Assembly (NCBI GenBank): GCA_019247515.1
Contig: JAFAOS010000561.1
Span: forward strand, 1-36,307
Direction: 5' to 3'
DNA: 36,307 bases
DNA from: Chloroflexota bacterium
GTDB lineage: Bacteria; Chloroflexota; UBA6077; CF-72
Below are positions 1 through 7,442 of the stretch, piece after piece (position 1 is the stretch's first letter; the number at the start of each line of letters is the position of its first letter). The position numbers and the translations under genes were made by a program. The notes below the pieces were generated by a model. It was not told the origin of the DNA. It was given only the letters and a program-made list of their open reading frames with translations, and searched no databases.

Positions 1-17
1 CGTCAGGCGCCCGCCGC

Positions 18-506
18 TCACCGCATCAGCGTGCCTCCTACCCGCGCTCGGTCGGTCCGCGGCCGGGGCGCCGCCTTGCGGCTCAGGTACAGGCCCACCC
101 CCAGCCAGCTGGCGCACTTCTTCATCGCGTCCGTCGAGGCGCCCTTCAGATCAAAGCCCAGGTCCAGCGGCGCGCCCGTGCTGCGCGACCGCTTGATCTT
201 CTGCGAGCCGAACTGCTGACGCGTCACCTGCCTGCCATCAATGTTGGCGACCATCTCGCCCAGCGCCCACACCTCGTCTGCTTCGGTGTGGATTTCCTGA
301 CGCAGCACACGGAAGCTCCAGCCCGTGACCCCCAGCACCTCGTTGAGACGGCTCACGACCTGCTCGCCGGTGATGAAGGTGAGCTCCACTCCGCCGCGAA
401 CGTCGGTGAACGTCACCTCGAACGGCTGCGAGAGTCGCTCGTAGGTCTCTTGATCTCGAAGCGCAACCGCGGCCGAGCCTTCCTGTTCGAACATCTGTTC
501 TAACAT
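18..506 (-). CDS. Rad52/22-family DNA repair protein
   Basis: A 162-residue protein resembling the Rad52/22 double-strand-break repair family, which anneals single-stranded DNA. The recognisable parts are the helix around residues 51-66 (SRLNEVLGVTGWSFRV), an acidic middle strand region, and the conserved block at about 121-142 (KGASTDAMKKCASWLGVGLY) that is characteristic of the Rad52 core fold. Only the core is present; there is no C-terminal recombinase-binding domain as in eukaryotic Rad52. The ATG at 506 is used here. A second in-frame ATG at 494 lies 10 nt after a TAGGAT box and could be a leaderless start. It is divergent from yqeY. The family call is recognised from sequence; the cellular role is inferred from the family. 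Confidence 0.75.
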   Translation of the reverse strand: MLEQMFEQEGSAAVALRDQETYERLSQPFEVTFTDVRGGVELTFITGEQVVSRLNEVLGVTGWSFRVLRQEIHTEADEVWALGEMVANIDGRQVTRQQFGSQKIKRSRSTGAPLDLGFDLKGASTDAMKKCASWLGVGLYLSRKAAPRPRTDRARVGGTLMR

Positions 507-533
507 CCTACGCCTCCCCGCCGCCCCGCGCAA
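505..533 (-). promoter_or_regulatory. Candidate promoter of the Rad52-like gene
   Basis: On the minus strand a TTGCGC hexamer (positions 533-528) and a TAGGAT hexamer (510-505) are separated by exactly 17 nt. The -10 overlaps the ATG at 506 and ends 10 nt before the in-frame ATG at 494, so transcription would start close to the second ATG. Sequence-only prediction. Confidence 0.4.
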
Positions 534-573
534 CCTTTTTTTGGCCACCTGATGGGCAGGCTGGCGGAATAGA

Positions 574-579
574 TACACT
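574..579 (+). promoter_or_regulatory. Candidate -10 box (TACACT) of yqeY
   Basis: TACACT ends 8 nt before the ATG at 588, and no Shine-Dalgarno sequence is visible. This fits a leaderless or nearly leaderless transcript. No good -35 is seen at 16-18 nt spacing. Confidence 0.35.
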
Positions 580-587
580 CGCTGCGT

Positions 588-1145
588 ATGCCCTCGTTGC
601 TGGAGCGGCTCAACGCCGACCTCAAGGACGCGATGCGCGCGGGCGACACGGTGCGCCGCGACGAGGTTCGCGGGCTGATCGCCATGCTCAAAGCCGAACA
701 GCAGACCAAGCTGACGCGGTCACTGGCAAAGCAGGGCCTCATCCTGCACGGCGAAAACGTGGAGCTGACAGCCGAGCAACAGGCCCACATCGACCAGGTG
801 CGCGCCAGCACGCGTCTCGACGACGACGAGGAGCAGACGATCCTGCTGCAGCGGGTCAAACAGCACCGCCAGTCGATCGAGGCGTTCACCCAGGGCAAGC
901 GCTCGGACCTGGCCTCCGTCGAACAGGCGCAGCTGGCGATCGACGAGACGTACCTCCCGCAACAGCTGGATAGCGCGGCAGTGGAGGAGGCCGTGCAAGC
1001 TGCGGTCCGCGACAGTGGCGCCAGCGGGCCGCGCGACCAGGGCAAGGTCATGGGCTTGCTGTCGCCACGTTTGCGCGGGCGGGCGGACATGAAAGCCGTG
1101 GCGACGCGCGTCCAGGCCGTGCTGGCCGCCTCGGCCGGGGCGTAA
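588..1145 (+). CDS. yqeY: GatB/YqeY domain protein
   Basis: A 185-residue YqeY-family protein. YqeY resembles the tail domain of the GatB/GatE amidotransferase subunits; its exact role is unsettled, and a link to tRNA-dependent amidation is the usual suggestion. The N-terminal block (residues 1-36, LLERLNADLKDAMRAGD) and the helical part (about 85-115, VKQHRQSIEAFTQGKR; then YLPQQL) are typical, as is the small C-terminal domain (about 148-180, GKVMGLLSPRLRGRAD). It is longer than the usual ~150 residues because about 35 residues are inserted near 40-75. The next gene starts 5 nt after the stop, so the two may be cotranscribed. Confidence 0.9.
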   Translation: MPSLLERLNADLKDAMRAGDTVRRDEVRGLIAMLKAEQQTKLTRSLAKQGLILHGENVELTAEQQAHIDQVRASTRLDDDEEQTILLQRVKQHRQSIEAFTQGKRSDLASVEQAQLAIDETYLPQQLDSAAVEEAVQAAVRDSGASGPRDQGKVMGLLSPRLRGRADMKAVATRVQAVLAASAGA

Positions 1146-1150
1146 GCGAC

Positions 1151-1963
1151 GTGCCAGGACGCGTGGCGAACAAGGTGGCGATCGTCGTGGGCGGCGGCCA
1201 GACGCCCGGCGAGACGATCGGCAATGGCCGGGCAACCGCCGTTCTGCTGGCTCGCGAGGGCGCCCGCGTCGTCGTGGCCGACAAGCGCGTGGATTCGGCC
1301 CAGGACACGGTCGACATGATCACCGGCGAGGGCAACACGGCAGTCGCTTGCGAAGTGGACGTGACCGTGGAAGAGTCGGTGGCGAAGCTGATCAAGCAGG
1401 TCGTCGATCGTTTCGGGACCATCGACATCCTCCACAACAATGTGGGCGCCAGCATTGCCCTCGGCGACGCGCGGGCGGACGTGATGAGTGTCGAAGCCTT
1501 CGATCGCAGCTTTGCGGTGAACTTCAAGAGCGCGTGGCTGGCGGCCAAGCATGCGCTGCCAAGCATGCGCGAGCACTCCTCGGGCTCGATCGTGAATATC
1601 TCGTCACTCGCCGCCTGGGAGGCGTATCCGCTGGTCGGCTACAAGACGATGAAAGCGGCGCTCCTAGCGCTGACCGAGAATCTCGCGGCGGCCAACGCGC
1701 GCTACGGCGTCCGCGTCAATGCCATCCTGCCTGGCCTGATGAATACGCCGATGGCAATCGAAGCGCGCGTGGCGCAGGGCACCAGTCGCGAGGACGTCAT
1801 CGCCATGCGCAATAAACGAGTGCCGCTGCTGCACCAGATGGGCAGCGCCTGGGACGTGGCGTACGCGGCGCTGTTTTTGCACTCGGACGAAGCCAAATTC
1901 ATCTCAGGCGCGGCGTTGCCCGTGGACGGCGCCGCGGCCGCGAGCTTCGGCTCCTACGAGTGA
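1151..1963 (+). CDS. SDR-family NAD(P)-dependent oxidoreductase
   Basis: A 270-residue classical short-chain dehydrogenase starting at GTG 1151. The Rossmann strand and glycine loop are at residues 9-30; the loop is longer than usual (GGGQTPGETIGNGRA in place of TGxxxGxG). The NNVGA motif follows near residue 97. The catalytic Ser lies in NISSLAAWEAY, and the YxxxK pair is YKTMK near residue 164. It ends with the usual substrate and C-terminal GAALPVDG segment. Substrate cannot be read from sequence. Its position ahead of a hydroxyacid dehydrogenase and other oxidoreductases suggests a carbohydrate or hydroxy-acid catabolic role, which is inference. Confidence 0.85.
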   Translation: MPGRVANKVAIVVGGGQTPGETIGNGRATAVLLAREGARVVVADKRVDSAQDTVDMITGEGNTAVACEVDVTVEESVAKLIKQVVDRFGTIDILHNNVGASIALGDARADVMSVEAFDRSFAVNFKSAWLAAKHALPSMREHSSGSIVNISSLAAWEAYPLVGYKTMKAALLALTENLAAANARYGVRVNAILPGLMNTPMAIEARVAQGTSREDVIAMRNKRVPLLHQMGSAWDVAYAALFLHSDEAKFISGAALPVDGAAAASFGSYE

Positions 1964-1972
1964 AAACACGTT

Positions 1973-2007
1973 TTCCCCAGAGGGGACCCATTGGTGGACG
2001 AACGCGG
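1973..2007. repeat. 35-bp direct repeat, copy A
   Basis: This 35-bp element matches positions 3072-3106 at 32 of 35 bases. Both copies begin TTCCCCAGAGGGGACCCA, which contains a TCCCC-AGA-GGGGA hairpin, and end TGGACGAACGCGG. Copy A lies just after the SDR stop codon. The two copies bracket the 2-hydroxyacid dehydrogenase gene. Confidence 0.8.
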
Positions 2008-2040
2008 GCCATCAACGAGTTGGAGCTGCGCGGCGATCTG

Positions 2041-2083
2041 GCTGCTGGGTAACTGACTAACTGAGCGGGGTCAGCTGAGCAGC
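2041..2083. terminator. Nested inverted repeat at the convergent gene ends
   Basis: GCTGCT (2041-2046) pairs with AGCAGC (2078-2083), and inside it CTGAC (2053-2057) pairs with GTCAG (2070-2074). It overlaps the stop codon of the minus-strand dehydrogenase and lies after the plus-strand SDR gene, so it could act as a terminator or 3' stabiliser. There is no T-run, so the call is weak. Confidence 0.3.
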
Positions 2084-3045
2084 GCCAGGCGCCGGCGCCA
2101 GGCGGGCACCACCTCCGGATTGATCACGCTTTCGGGCAGCTCGCCGCGCAGCGCGCGCTCGATGTTGTCCAGCGCCATCTGGATGCCCGTCGGCCCGGAC
2201 TCCAGGTTGTGACCGATGGAGTGTGGCGTCAGAATGACGCGCTCCGGATCGCACGCCAGCAATGGATTGTCCATATTGATCGGCTCTTGTTGAAAGACGT
2301 CCAGCGCAGCGCCGGCGATCCGCTCGGAATTGATGGCCTCCGCCAGGTCCTCTTCCACGATCGCACCGCCACGCGACGTGTTGATCACAATCGCGGATGG
2401 CTTCATCAACGCCAGCTCGCGCGCTCCGATCATGTTGCGTGTCTCACTGGTCAGCACGACGTGGACCGACACCACGTCCGAGGTCCGCAGCAGCTGGTCC
2501 AGCGGCAGCGTGCCTGCCACGTACGGATCGGCCGCCTGAATGGTCACCCCCCAGCCCTGGAGACGCTGCTCCACCTGGCGGGCGATGCGACCGTAGCCGA
2601 TCAATCCGACCGTTCGGCCCCATAGCAGGTGCGAGGCGTGGCGCGGACGGAAGTGTCCTTCGCGCAGGCTGCGCTCCTTCTGCTTGAGCTTGAGCAGCAG
2701 CGCCACCATGAACATCACCGTGGCTTCGGCGATGCCGTTGATGTTTTCCATGGTTGGACAATTCGAGACCAGGACTCCAAACTCGTTGGCGGCGTCAATG
2801 TCGATCGTGTCGACGCCGATGACTGGACTGGTGATCAGCCGCATCCGGGGCGCCGCCTGGAATAGCTCGACCGGATACTTGCGAGCCGGCGAGGCGACCA
2901 CGACGTCCACGTCGCCGAACAGCGGGCGCAGGTCCGCGTCGGTCCAGCGGTCGGTGATGACGACGTCATAGCCCGCCGCGCGCAGTCGATCCTCCAGCCT
3001 GGGTCCATCGGTGGCCGCCGAGGCAGGCGGCAGGGCAATCTTGCT
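2071..3045 (-). CDS. D-isomer-specific 2-hydroxyacid dehydrogenase
   Basis: A 324-residue NAD-dependent 2-hydroxyacid dehydrogenase of the phosphoglycerate dehydrogenase family. It oxidises 2-hydroxy acids or reduces 2-keto acids. The nucleotide-binding loop is in the middle (GLIGYGRIARQVEQ). The catalytic Arg lies in INTSRGGAIVEE, the Glu in FQQEPINMDNPLL and the His in TPHSIGHN. The coding frame continues upstream to a GTG at 3090, but the protein homology starts at GTG 3045 (MSKIALPP), and the upstream start would lie inside repeat copy B. The gene is divergent from the zinc dehydrogenase at 3145. It has no ACT regulatory domain, so it is unlikely to be the serine-pathway SerA. Confidence 0.85.
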   Translation of the reverse strand, partial: SKIALPPASAATDGPRLEDRLRAAGYDVVITDRWTDADLRPLFGDVDVVVASPARKYPVELFQAAPRMRLITSPVIGVDTIDIDAANEFGVLVSNCPTMENINGIAEATVMFMVALLLKLKQKERSLREGHFRPRHASHLLWGRTVGLIGYGRIARQVEQRLQGWGVTIQAADPYVAGTLPLDQLLRTSDVVSVHVVLTSETRNMIGARELALMKPSAIVINTSRGGAIVEEDLAEAINSERIAGAALDVFQQEPINMDNPLLACDPERVILTPHSIGHNLESGPTGIQMALDNIERALRGELPESVINPEVVPAWRRRLALLS

Positions 3046-3071
3046 CACGAAGGTGCATGGTAGCGACGTTG

Positions 3072-3106
3072 TTCCCCAGAGGGGACCCACTCATGGACGA
3101 ACGCGG
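3072..3106. repeat. 35-bp direct repeat, copy B
   Basis: Second copy of the element at 1973-2007, in the same orientation, with mismatches at only three central bases. It lies in the intergenic region between the divergent 2-hydroxyacid dehydrogenase and zinc dehydrogenase genes, so it could influence either promoter. Confidence 0.8.
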
Positions 3107-3131
3107 CCAGAATTGCCAAAGAGCAGACCGG

Positions 3132-3137
3132 TACAGT
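3132..3137 (+). promoter_or_regulatory. Candidate -10 box (TACAGT) of the zinc dehydrogenase
   Basis: TACAGT ends 7 nt before ATG 3145. That placement favours ATG 3145 over the in-frame GTG at 3136, which overlaps the box. A TTGCCA at 3113-3118 is nearby, but its 13-nt spacing is too short for a standard -35. Confidence 0.35.
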
Positions 3138-3144
3138 GAAGGAC

Positions 3145-4161
3145 ATGATGCCGAGTACGACACTGAGCGCGGTCTGGTATGGCACCGGCGATCTTCGGCT
3201 CGAGGATCGGCCGCTGGCGCCGATGGGTCCGACCGAAGTGCTGGTCGAGGTCGCGAACTGCGGCGTGTGCGCCACGGACCTCCACATGCTCGACGGCACC
3301 ATCCGCCTGTATCCGCCGCCGCGCCTGCTCGGGCACGAGATTGGAGGTACCGTGCGCGCCGTCGGCGGCGACGTCACACACGTACAGCCGGGTGATGCAG
3401 TGGCGGTCGACACCGGTCTCGCGTGCAACACCTGCTTTCACTGTCGAGAAGGCCGACCGTTCATGTGTCCCAACCGCAAATCGGCGGGTGGTGGCTTCTC
3501 CGAATACAACGTCGTGCCCGCCAGCGTCGTGTACCGGCTGCCAACCGGAGTCTCGCCGCGGATCGGCGCGCTGGCGGAACCATTGAGCTGCGCGCTGCAC
3601 GCGGTGGAGCGCGGACAGCTTCGTCCGGCAGACAGTGTCGCGGTCGTCGGCGCCGGCGCGCTGGGGCTGCTCGTTTCGATACTGGCGCGGCTGTGTGGAG
3701 CGACGCGCACGCTGGTGTCCGATCCAGACCCGCGACGGCGAGAACTGGCGCTCCAATTCGGCGCTTCACGCGTGCTGGACCCGCTGCACGACAACCTGCT
3801 GGAGGCCGCGCGCGAAATGACCGACGGCCGTGGAGTGGACTGCGCCTTCGAAGCCGCAGGCCTCCAGGCGACGTTCGAGCAGGCCCTCGAGCTGCCGCGA
3901 GCGGGCGGGACGCTGGTCCAGGTGAGCGTGCCGTCGCCAGAAATTCGCGTGCCGTTGAAAACCTACGACCTGTTTTCGCGCGAGCTGACGATTCGGGGCT
4001 CGTACATTCGAACCACTGAGTTCCAGCGCGCGGTGGACCTGTTGGCAACGCTGGACCTCTCGTCGCTGATTGGCGAGAGGTTTGCGCTGAAAAACATCGG
4101 CGCCGCGATCGAGGCCGCGCGGCGACGCGACAGCATACGGGTGCTGGTGGGGCCGGGCTAG
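3145..4161 (+). CDS. Zinc-dependent alcohol/polyol dehydrogenase (MDR)
   Basis: A 338-residue medium-chain dehydrogenase of the sorbitol/threonine dehydrogenase type. The catalytic zinc ligands are the Cys in NCGVCATDLHM and the His-Glu in GHEIGG. The structural zinc site has the Cys spacing C-x2-C-x2-C-x7-C (CNTCFHCREGRPFMC). The cofactor loop is GAGALGLL, followed by an acidic residue in SDPDPRR, which suggests NAD. It oxidises a secondary alcohol or polyol, substrate unknown. The last four bases (CTAG, 4158-4161) are shared with the stop codon of the convergent SDR gene. Confidence 0.88.
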   Translation: MMPSTTLSAVWYGTGDLRLEDRPLAPMGPTEVLVEVANCGVCATDLHMLDGTIRLYPPPRLLGHEIGGTVRAVGGDVTHVQPGDAVAVDTGLACNTCFHCREGRPFMCPNRKSAGGGFSEYNVVPASVVYRLPTGVSPRIGALAEPLSCALHAVERGQLRPADSVAVVGAGALGLLVSILARLCGATRTLVSDPDPRRRELALQFGASRVLDPLHDNLLEAAREMTDGRGVDCAFEAAGLQATFEQALELPRAGGTLVQVSVPSPEIRVPLKTYDLFSRELTIRGSYIRTTEFQRAVDLLATLDLSSLIGERFALKNIGAAIEAARRRDSIRVLVGPG

Positions 4162-4925
4162 AACATCGAGCTGGAAAATCCGCCGTCCACCGCCAGCGAG
4201 GTGCCGGTGACGAAATCGCTGGCCGCGGCGCAGTAGAATAGCGCCGCTCCGGCCAGATCCTCCGGACGGCCCCAGCGCTTCTGTGGTGTGCGGTCGACCA
4301 CCGATTCGTCCAGGCGCGGCATGGCCCTGCGTGCGCCCTGCGTCAGCTCCGTGTCAATCCAGCCGGGCAGGATGCAGTTGACCTGGATGTTGTCTCTGGC
4401 CCATGCCGAGGCCAGACTTCGGGTGAGCTGCACGACGCCGCCTTTCGTCGCCGCATATGGCGCGCCCATGTCCAGACCGAAGATGCTGGTCATCGACCCG
4501 ATGGTGACGATCTTGCCACCGCCACGGGCTTTGAGCTGCGGATAGACCGCGTGGCAGCACGCGAAGACACCGGTCAGGTTGGTGGTGACCACGGTCGACC
4601 ACTCGTCGATAGAATAGGTTTCAGGGCGCTTGCGAATGCTCATACCCGCGTTGGCGACCAGGATGTCCACGCCACCCAGCGCGTCGACCGAGTCGGCAAC
4701 CATCTTCTGAATCTGCGTGGCGTCCGTGACGTCGACGTGCACTCCGACGGCGCGCACGCCCAGGCCGCCAAGCTGCTCGACGGCCATACGCGTCTTGTCA
4801 GGATTGCGCGCGGCGACCGCGATGTCGGCGCCGGCTTGCGCCAGGCCGCGCGCGATGCCCAAGCCGATGCCACCATTACCACCCGTGACGATGGCGACCT
4901 TGCCGTGCAAATCGAACAACTCCAT
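4158..4925 (-). CDS. SDR-family oxidoreductase
   Basis: A 255-residue classical SDR. The N-terminal glycine loop is TGGNGGIGLGIA (residues 15-26), with NAG near residue 90, the catalytic Ser in GSMTS near residue 142 and YAATK near residue 154. The C-terminal SLAVDGGF is typical of the gluconate/3-oxoacyl reductase-like group. The ATG at 4925 gives the canonical length. It converges on the zinc dehydrogenase with overlapping stops. Context suggests oxidation of a sugar or sugar acid; the substrate is unknown. Confidence 0.88.
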   Translation of the reverse strand: MELFDLHGKVAIVTGGNGGIGLGIARGLAQAGADIAVAARNPDKTRMAVEQLGGLGVRAVGVHVDVTDATQIQKMVADSVDALGGVDILVANAGMSIRKRPETYSIDEWSTVVTTNLTGVFACCHAVYPQLKARGGGKIVTIGSMTSIFGLDMGAPYAATKGGVVQLTRSLASAWARDNIQVNCILPGWIDTELTQGARRAMPRLDESVVDRTPQKRWGRPEDLAGAALFYCAAASDFVTGTSLAVDGGFSSSMF

Positions 4926-4952
4926 TGCCTGGCATGGTAGAAGAAGGGCGCC

Positions 4953-5681
4953 GTGGCAAGCTCTGCGCCCGAGGATCGGCCGCAAGGCGAAATCCTCAAG
5001 TCGAACGTCGACGTCAGTCAGCCAGTCGTACGCGAAGCGCCCCGTCGCAATACGGCGCTGCTGCCGCTGGTACTGGCAGGCGTGCTGTTGTTCGTGCTGG
5101 GCGTCGGCGCGGCCTTGCTGTTCTCGTCGCTGGCGAGGCCGCAGCCAGCGACCACCACGGCCCTCTCGAGACCAACGGCTCCGGCGGCGCCCGTGCCAGG
5201 TGGCGCATCCGCCAGTGGTGGGTCGCTGCCAGACATCAACGGCATTTCCTGCGACACACTCGAGGCCACGATCGTGCACATCCACATGCACCTGGCGATC
5301 TTTGTAAATGGCCAGGAGGAGCAGATCCCGTACGGGATCGGCATCGGTCAGCCGTGGCAGGTCACCGACAGCAATGAAGGACCGTTTGTGGAGGACGGCT
5401 CGTGCTTTTACTGGATCCACACGCACACCGGCGATGGAATTGTGCACATTGAATCGCCGCTGCGTCGCCGATTCACGCTCGGTGACTTCTTTGCGATCTG
5501 GCAGATGTCCCTGAGCGCGAACCAGGTTGGTCCCGCCCAGGGAGGGGTCATTCTGTACGTGAATGGGCAGAAGTCGAGCGCCAATCCACCGGATGTGCCA
5601 CTGCTGGCGCACGAGCGTGTCCAACTGGATGTTGGCGACGACGTGCCGCCGTATCAGTTCGACTTTCCCGACGGCGACTGA
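4953..5681 (+). CDS. Membrane-anchored His-rich extracytoplasmic protein
   Basis: A 242-residue protein of unknown function, GTG start. Residues 1-35 are cytoplasmic and basic near the membrane. One transmembrane helix spans about 36-59, a Thr/Ala/Pro linker covers 60-92, and an outer domain follows. That domain contains a HIHMH cluster (His109, 111, 113), an IHTH cluster (His156, 158) and His165, His220, with Cys100 and Cys151 that could form a disulfide. The pattern of paired His clusters suggests metal binding, which is inference. The outer domain looks conserved, with motifs IPYGIGI, GIVHIESP and FTLGDFFAIW. It lies alone between an SDR gene (divergent) and the dehydratase (convergent, stops abutting). 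Confidence 0.7.
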   Translation: MASSAPEDRPQGEILKSNVDVSQPVVREAPRRNTALLPLVLAGVLLFVLGVGAALLFSSLARPQPATTTALSRPTAPAAPVPGGASASGGSLPDINGISCDTLEATIVHIHMHLAIFVNGQEEQIPYGIGIGQPWQVTDSNEGPFVEDGSCFYWIHTHTGDGIVHIESPLRRRFTLGDFFAIWQMSLSANQVGPAQGGVILYVNGQKSSANPPDVPLLAHERVQLDVGDDVPPYQFDFPDGD

Positions 5682-6836
5682 TCAGCACTCTTCCGCGAAC
5701 TGACGGATGTGCCGCTCGCGGCGCGGTCCGCGCAGGATATGGCGTTGCAGGGCGGTCTCGTCGAGGTTCAATCCGAGTCCGGGCGCGGTGGGCAGGCGGA
5801 TGTGACTGTCCTGCACTTCGAAGCGTGGCCCGGACGTGATTGCCGCACCAAGATCCTCGAAATTGACGAAATACTCGGCAATGAGAAAATTCGGGATGCA
5901 CGCGGCGACCTGCAGCGTGCTCGCCAGGCCCACGGTCGTGCTGTTGTAGTTATGGGGTGCAACGGCAACATGCCACGGCTCGGCAGCCGCGGCGATCTCT
6001 TTGAGAGCCAGGATGCCGCCGCAGTTGCAGACATCGGGGTTCAGGATGTCGGCGGCGCGCTGCGCAAATACCTGGGCAAATTGCGACTTGCTGTACAGCG
6101 CTTCGCCGGTAACCACCGGCAAATTAATGCGGCGGCGCACTTCCGCAAGACCCTCCATGTCTTCGGCGTCGATCGGCTCTTCGTACCAGAATGGCGCGAA
6201 CTCCTCCAACCGGTTGGCGACCCGAATGGCTTCATTGGGTGACAACCGGCGGTGGACCTCGATCAGAATTTCAATGCCCGGTCCGACCGCTTCGCGCACC
6301 GCTTTCACGCGCTCGACGGCCAGGTCTTCCTGTGAGCGGCCGATATGCGTGCGCCACGGATTCGTGAACGGGTCGAACTTCATGCCGCTGAATCCGCGTC
6401 GGACCACCTCACACGCACGCTCGGCGAGCTGCTCCGGCTGGTTGGCGCTGTCGGACCAGCCGTTGGCGTAGAGGCGGATTCGCTCGCGACAGGGACCGCC
6501 AAGCAGGTTGTAGACCGGCTGGCCGCAAGCTTTGCCGACGATGTCCCACAGCGCCTGCTCGAGGGCGCTCAAGGCAGACCAGAAGTCCATCGCCGGGCGG
6601 CGCAGCGCGTAATCCAGATACATGACCGTGGTGAAATGTTTGATGGCGAACGGGGAGCGTCCGACGAGAAAGCGGCCCATCTCGGTGAGGTGGGCGAGCA
6701 TGGCGGCGTCGCGGTCCTGCTGGGTGTAGGCTTCGCCCCAGCCGACCAGGCCGTCATCGGTTTCAACTTTGACGAAGAGCCAGGACTTGCTGCCGCCGGT
6801 GTCGACGAGGAACGGGGTGACGGTCGCGACGTTCAT
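5682..6836 (-). CDS. Mandelate racemase/muconate lactonizing enzyme family dehydratase
   Basis: A 384-residue enolase-superfamily enzyme, most like sugar-acid (galactonate-type) dehydratases. The N-terminal capping domain spans about 1-115 and the barrel follows. Candidate active-site residues are Lys153 (KFDPF), Glu193 and His195 (IEVHRRL), Glu219 (YEEP), Glu245 (TGE) and His295 (PHNYNS). The first metal ligand appears to be Glu193 rather than the usual Asp. Start ATG 6836 has an AGGAAGG ribosome site upstream and follows the ribE stop by one base, which indicates translational coupling. It is the last gene of the DUF3891-kinase-ribE-dehydratase operon. Probable role: dehydration of an aldonate; the exact substrate is not determined. 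Confidence 0.85.
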   Translation of the reverse strand: MNVATVTPFLVDTGGSKSWLFVKVETDDGLVGWGEAYTQQDRDAAMLAHLTEMGRFLVGRSPFAIKHFTTVMYLDYALRRPAMDFWSALSALEQALWDIVGKACGQPVYNLLGGPCRERIRLYANGWSDSANQPEQLAERACEVVRRGFSGMKFDPFTNPWRTHIGRSQEDLAVERVKAVREAVGPGIEILIEVHRRLSPNEAIRVANRLEEFAPFWYEEPIDAEDMEGLAEVRRRINLPVVTGEALYSKSQFAQVFAQRAADILNPDVCNCGGILALKEIAAAAEPWHVAVAPHNYNSTTVGLASTLQVAACIPNFLIAEYFVNFEDLGAAITSGPRFEVQDSHIRLPTAPGLGLNLDETALQRHILRGPRRERHIRQFAEEC

Positions 6837-6837
6837 T

Positions 6838-7437
6838 TCAGGACCTTCCTTGCAACAGCAGGCGCTCCACATAGCGGGCGAGGACATCCGTCTCCAGGTT
6901 GACTTTGTCGCCGACCTGGCGGAAGCCCAGCGTGGTGACCACCTGGGTGTGGGGGATGACGGCGATCGAAAACCCGGCGTCATCCACGCCGGCGACCGTC
7001 AGGCTGATGCCGTCGACGGCGATGGAGCCTTTGTAGACCACATAGCGGAGGACTTCGTGCGGCGCCTCGAAGCGCAGCAGCATCGAGCCGTCCGCAAGCC
7101 GTTCGCGCGCGGCAAGCGTGGCGGTCGCATCGACGTGCCCCTGAACGAGGTGCCCGCCGAGACGATCGGCCATGCGTACCGAGCGCTCCAGGTTGACGCG
7201 GTCGCCCGGCTGCAGGCCGCCGAGCGTGGTCACGCGCAGCGATTCCTCCACCACGTCCACTTCGTAGCTCTCACCGCCGATCTCGACGACGGTCAGGCAG
7301 CAGCCGTTCAGGGAGATCGAATCGCCGACGTGGACGTCGTCCAGGACCGTGGTCGCCGCAATCTCCACACGCGCGCCGCTGGCGTGGGGGATGATCCGCC
7401 GAACCGTTGCCAACTCTTCGACGATGCCAGTGAACAA
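6838..7437 (-). CDS. ribE: Riboflavin synthase, alpha subunit
   Basis: A 199-residue protein that dismutates two 6,7-dimethyl-8-ribityllumazine molecules to riboflavin. Both beta-barrel repeats are complete: repeat 1 starts MFTGIVEEL and contains GCCLTV; repeat 2 contains GHLVQGHVDAT, DGISLTV and IPHTQVVTTLG. The start must be TTG at 7437, because it restores the family's canonical MFTGI N-terminus; a GGAG lies upstream. It sits 5 nt downstream of an FGGY kinase and 1 nt ahead of a sugar-acid dehydratase. No other riboflavin gene (ribD, ribBA, ribH) is in the window. Confidence 0.95.
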   Translation of the reverse strand: MFTGIVEELATVRRIIPHASGARVEIAATTVLDDVHVGDSISLNGCCLTVVEIGGESYEVDVVEESLRVTTLGGLQPGDRVNLERSVRMADRLGGHLVQGHVDATATLAARERLADGSMLLRFEAPHEVLRYVVYKGSIAVDGISLTVAGVDDAGFSIAVIPHTQVVTTLGFRQVGDKVNLETDVLARYVERLLLQGRS

Positions 7438-7442
7438 GCGTC

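Noticed and set aside
500..1576. Long minus-strand open frame opposite yqeY and the SDR gene
   Set aside because: It is antisense to two well-recognised proteins and is low-complexity Arg/Ser/Ala-rich, as expected of GC-rich shadow frames.
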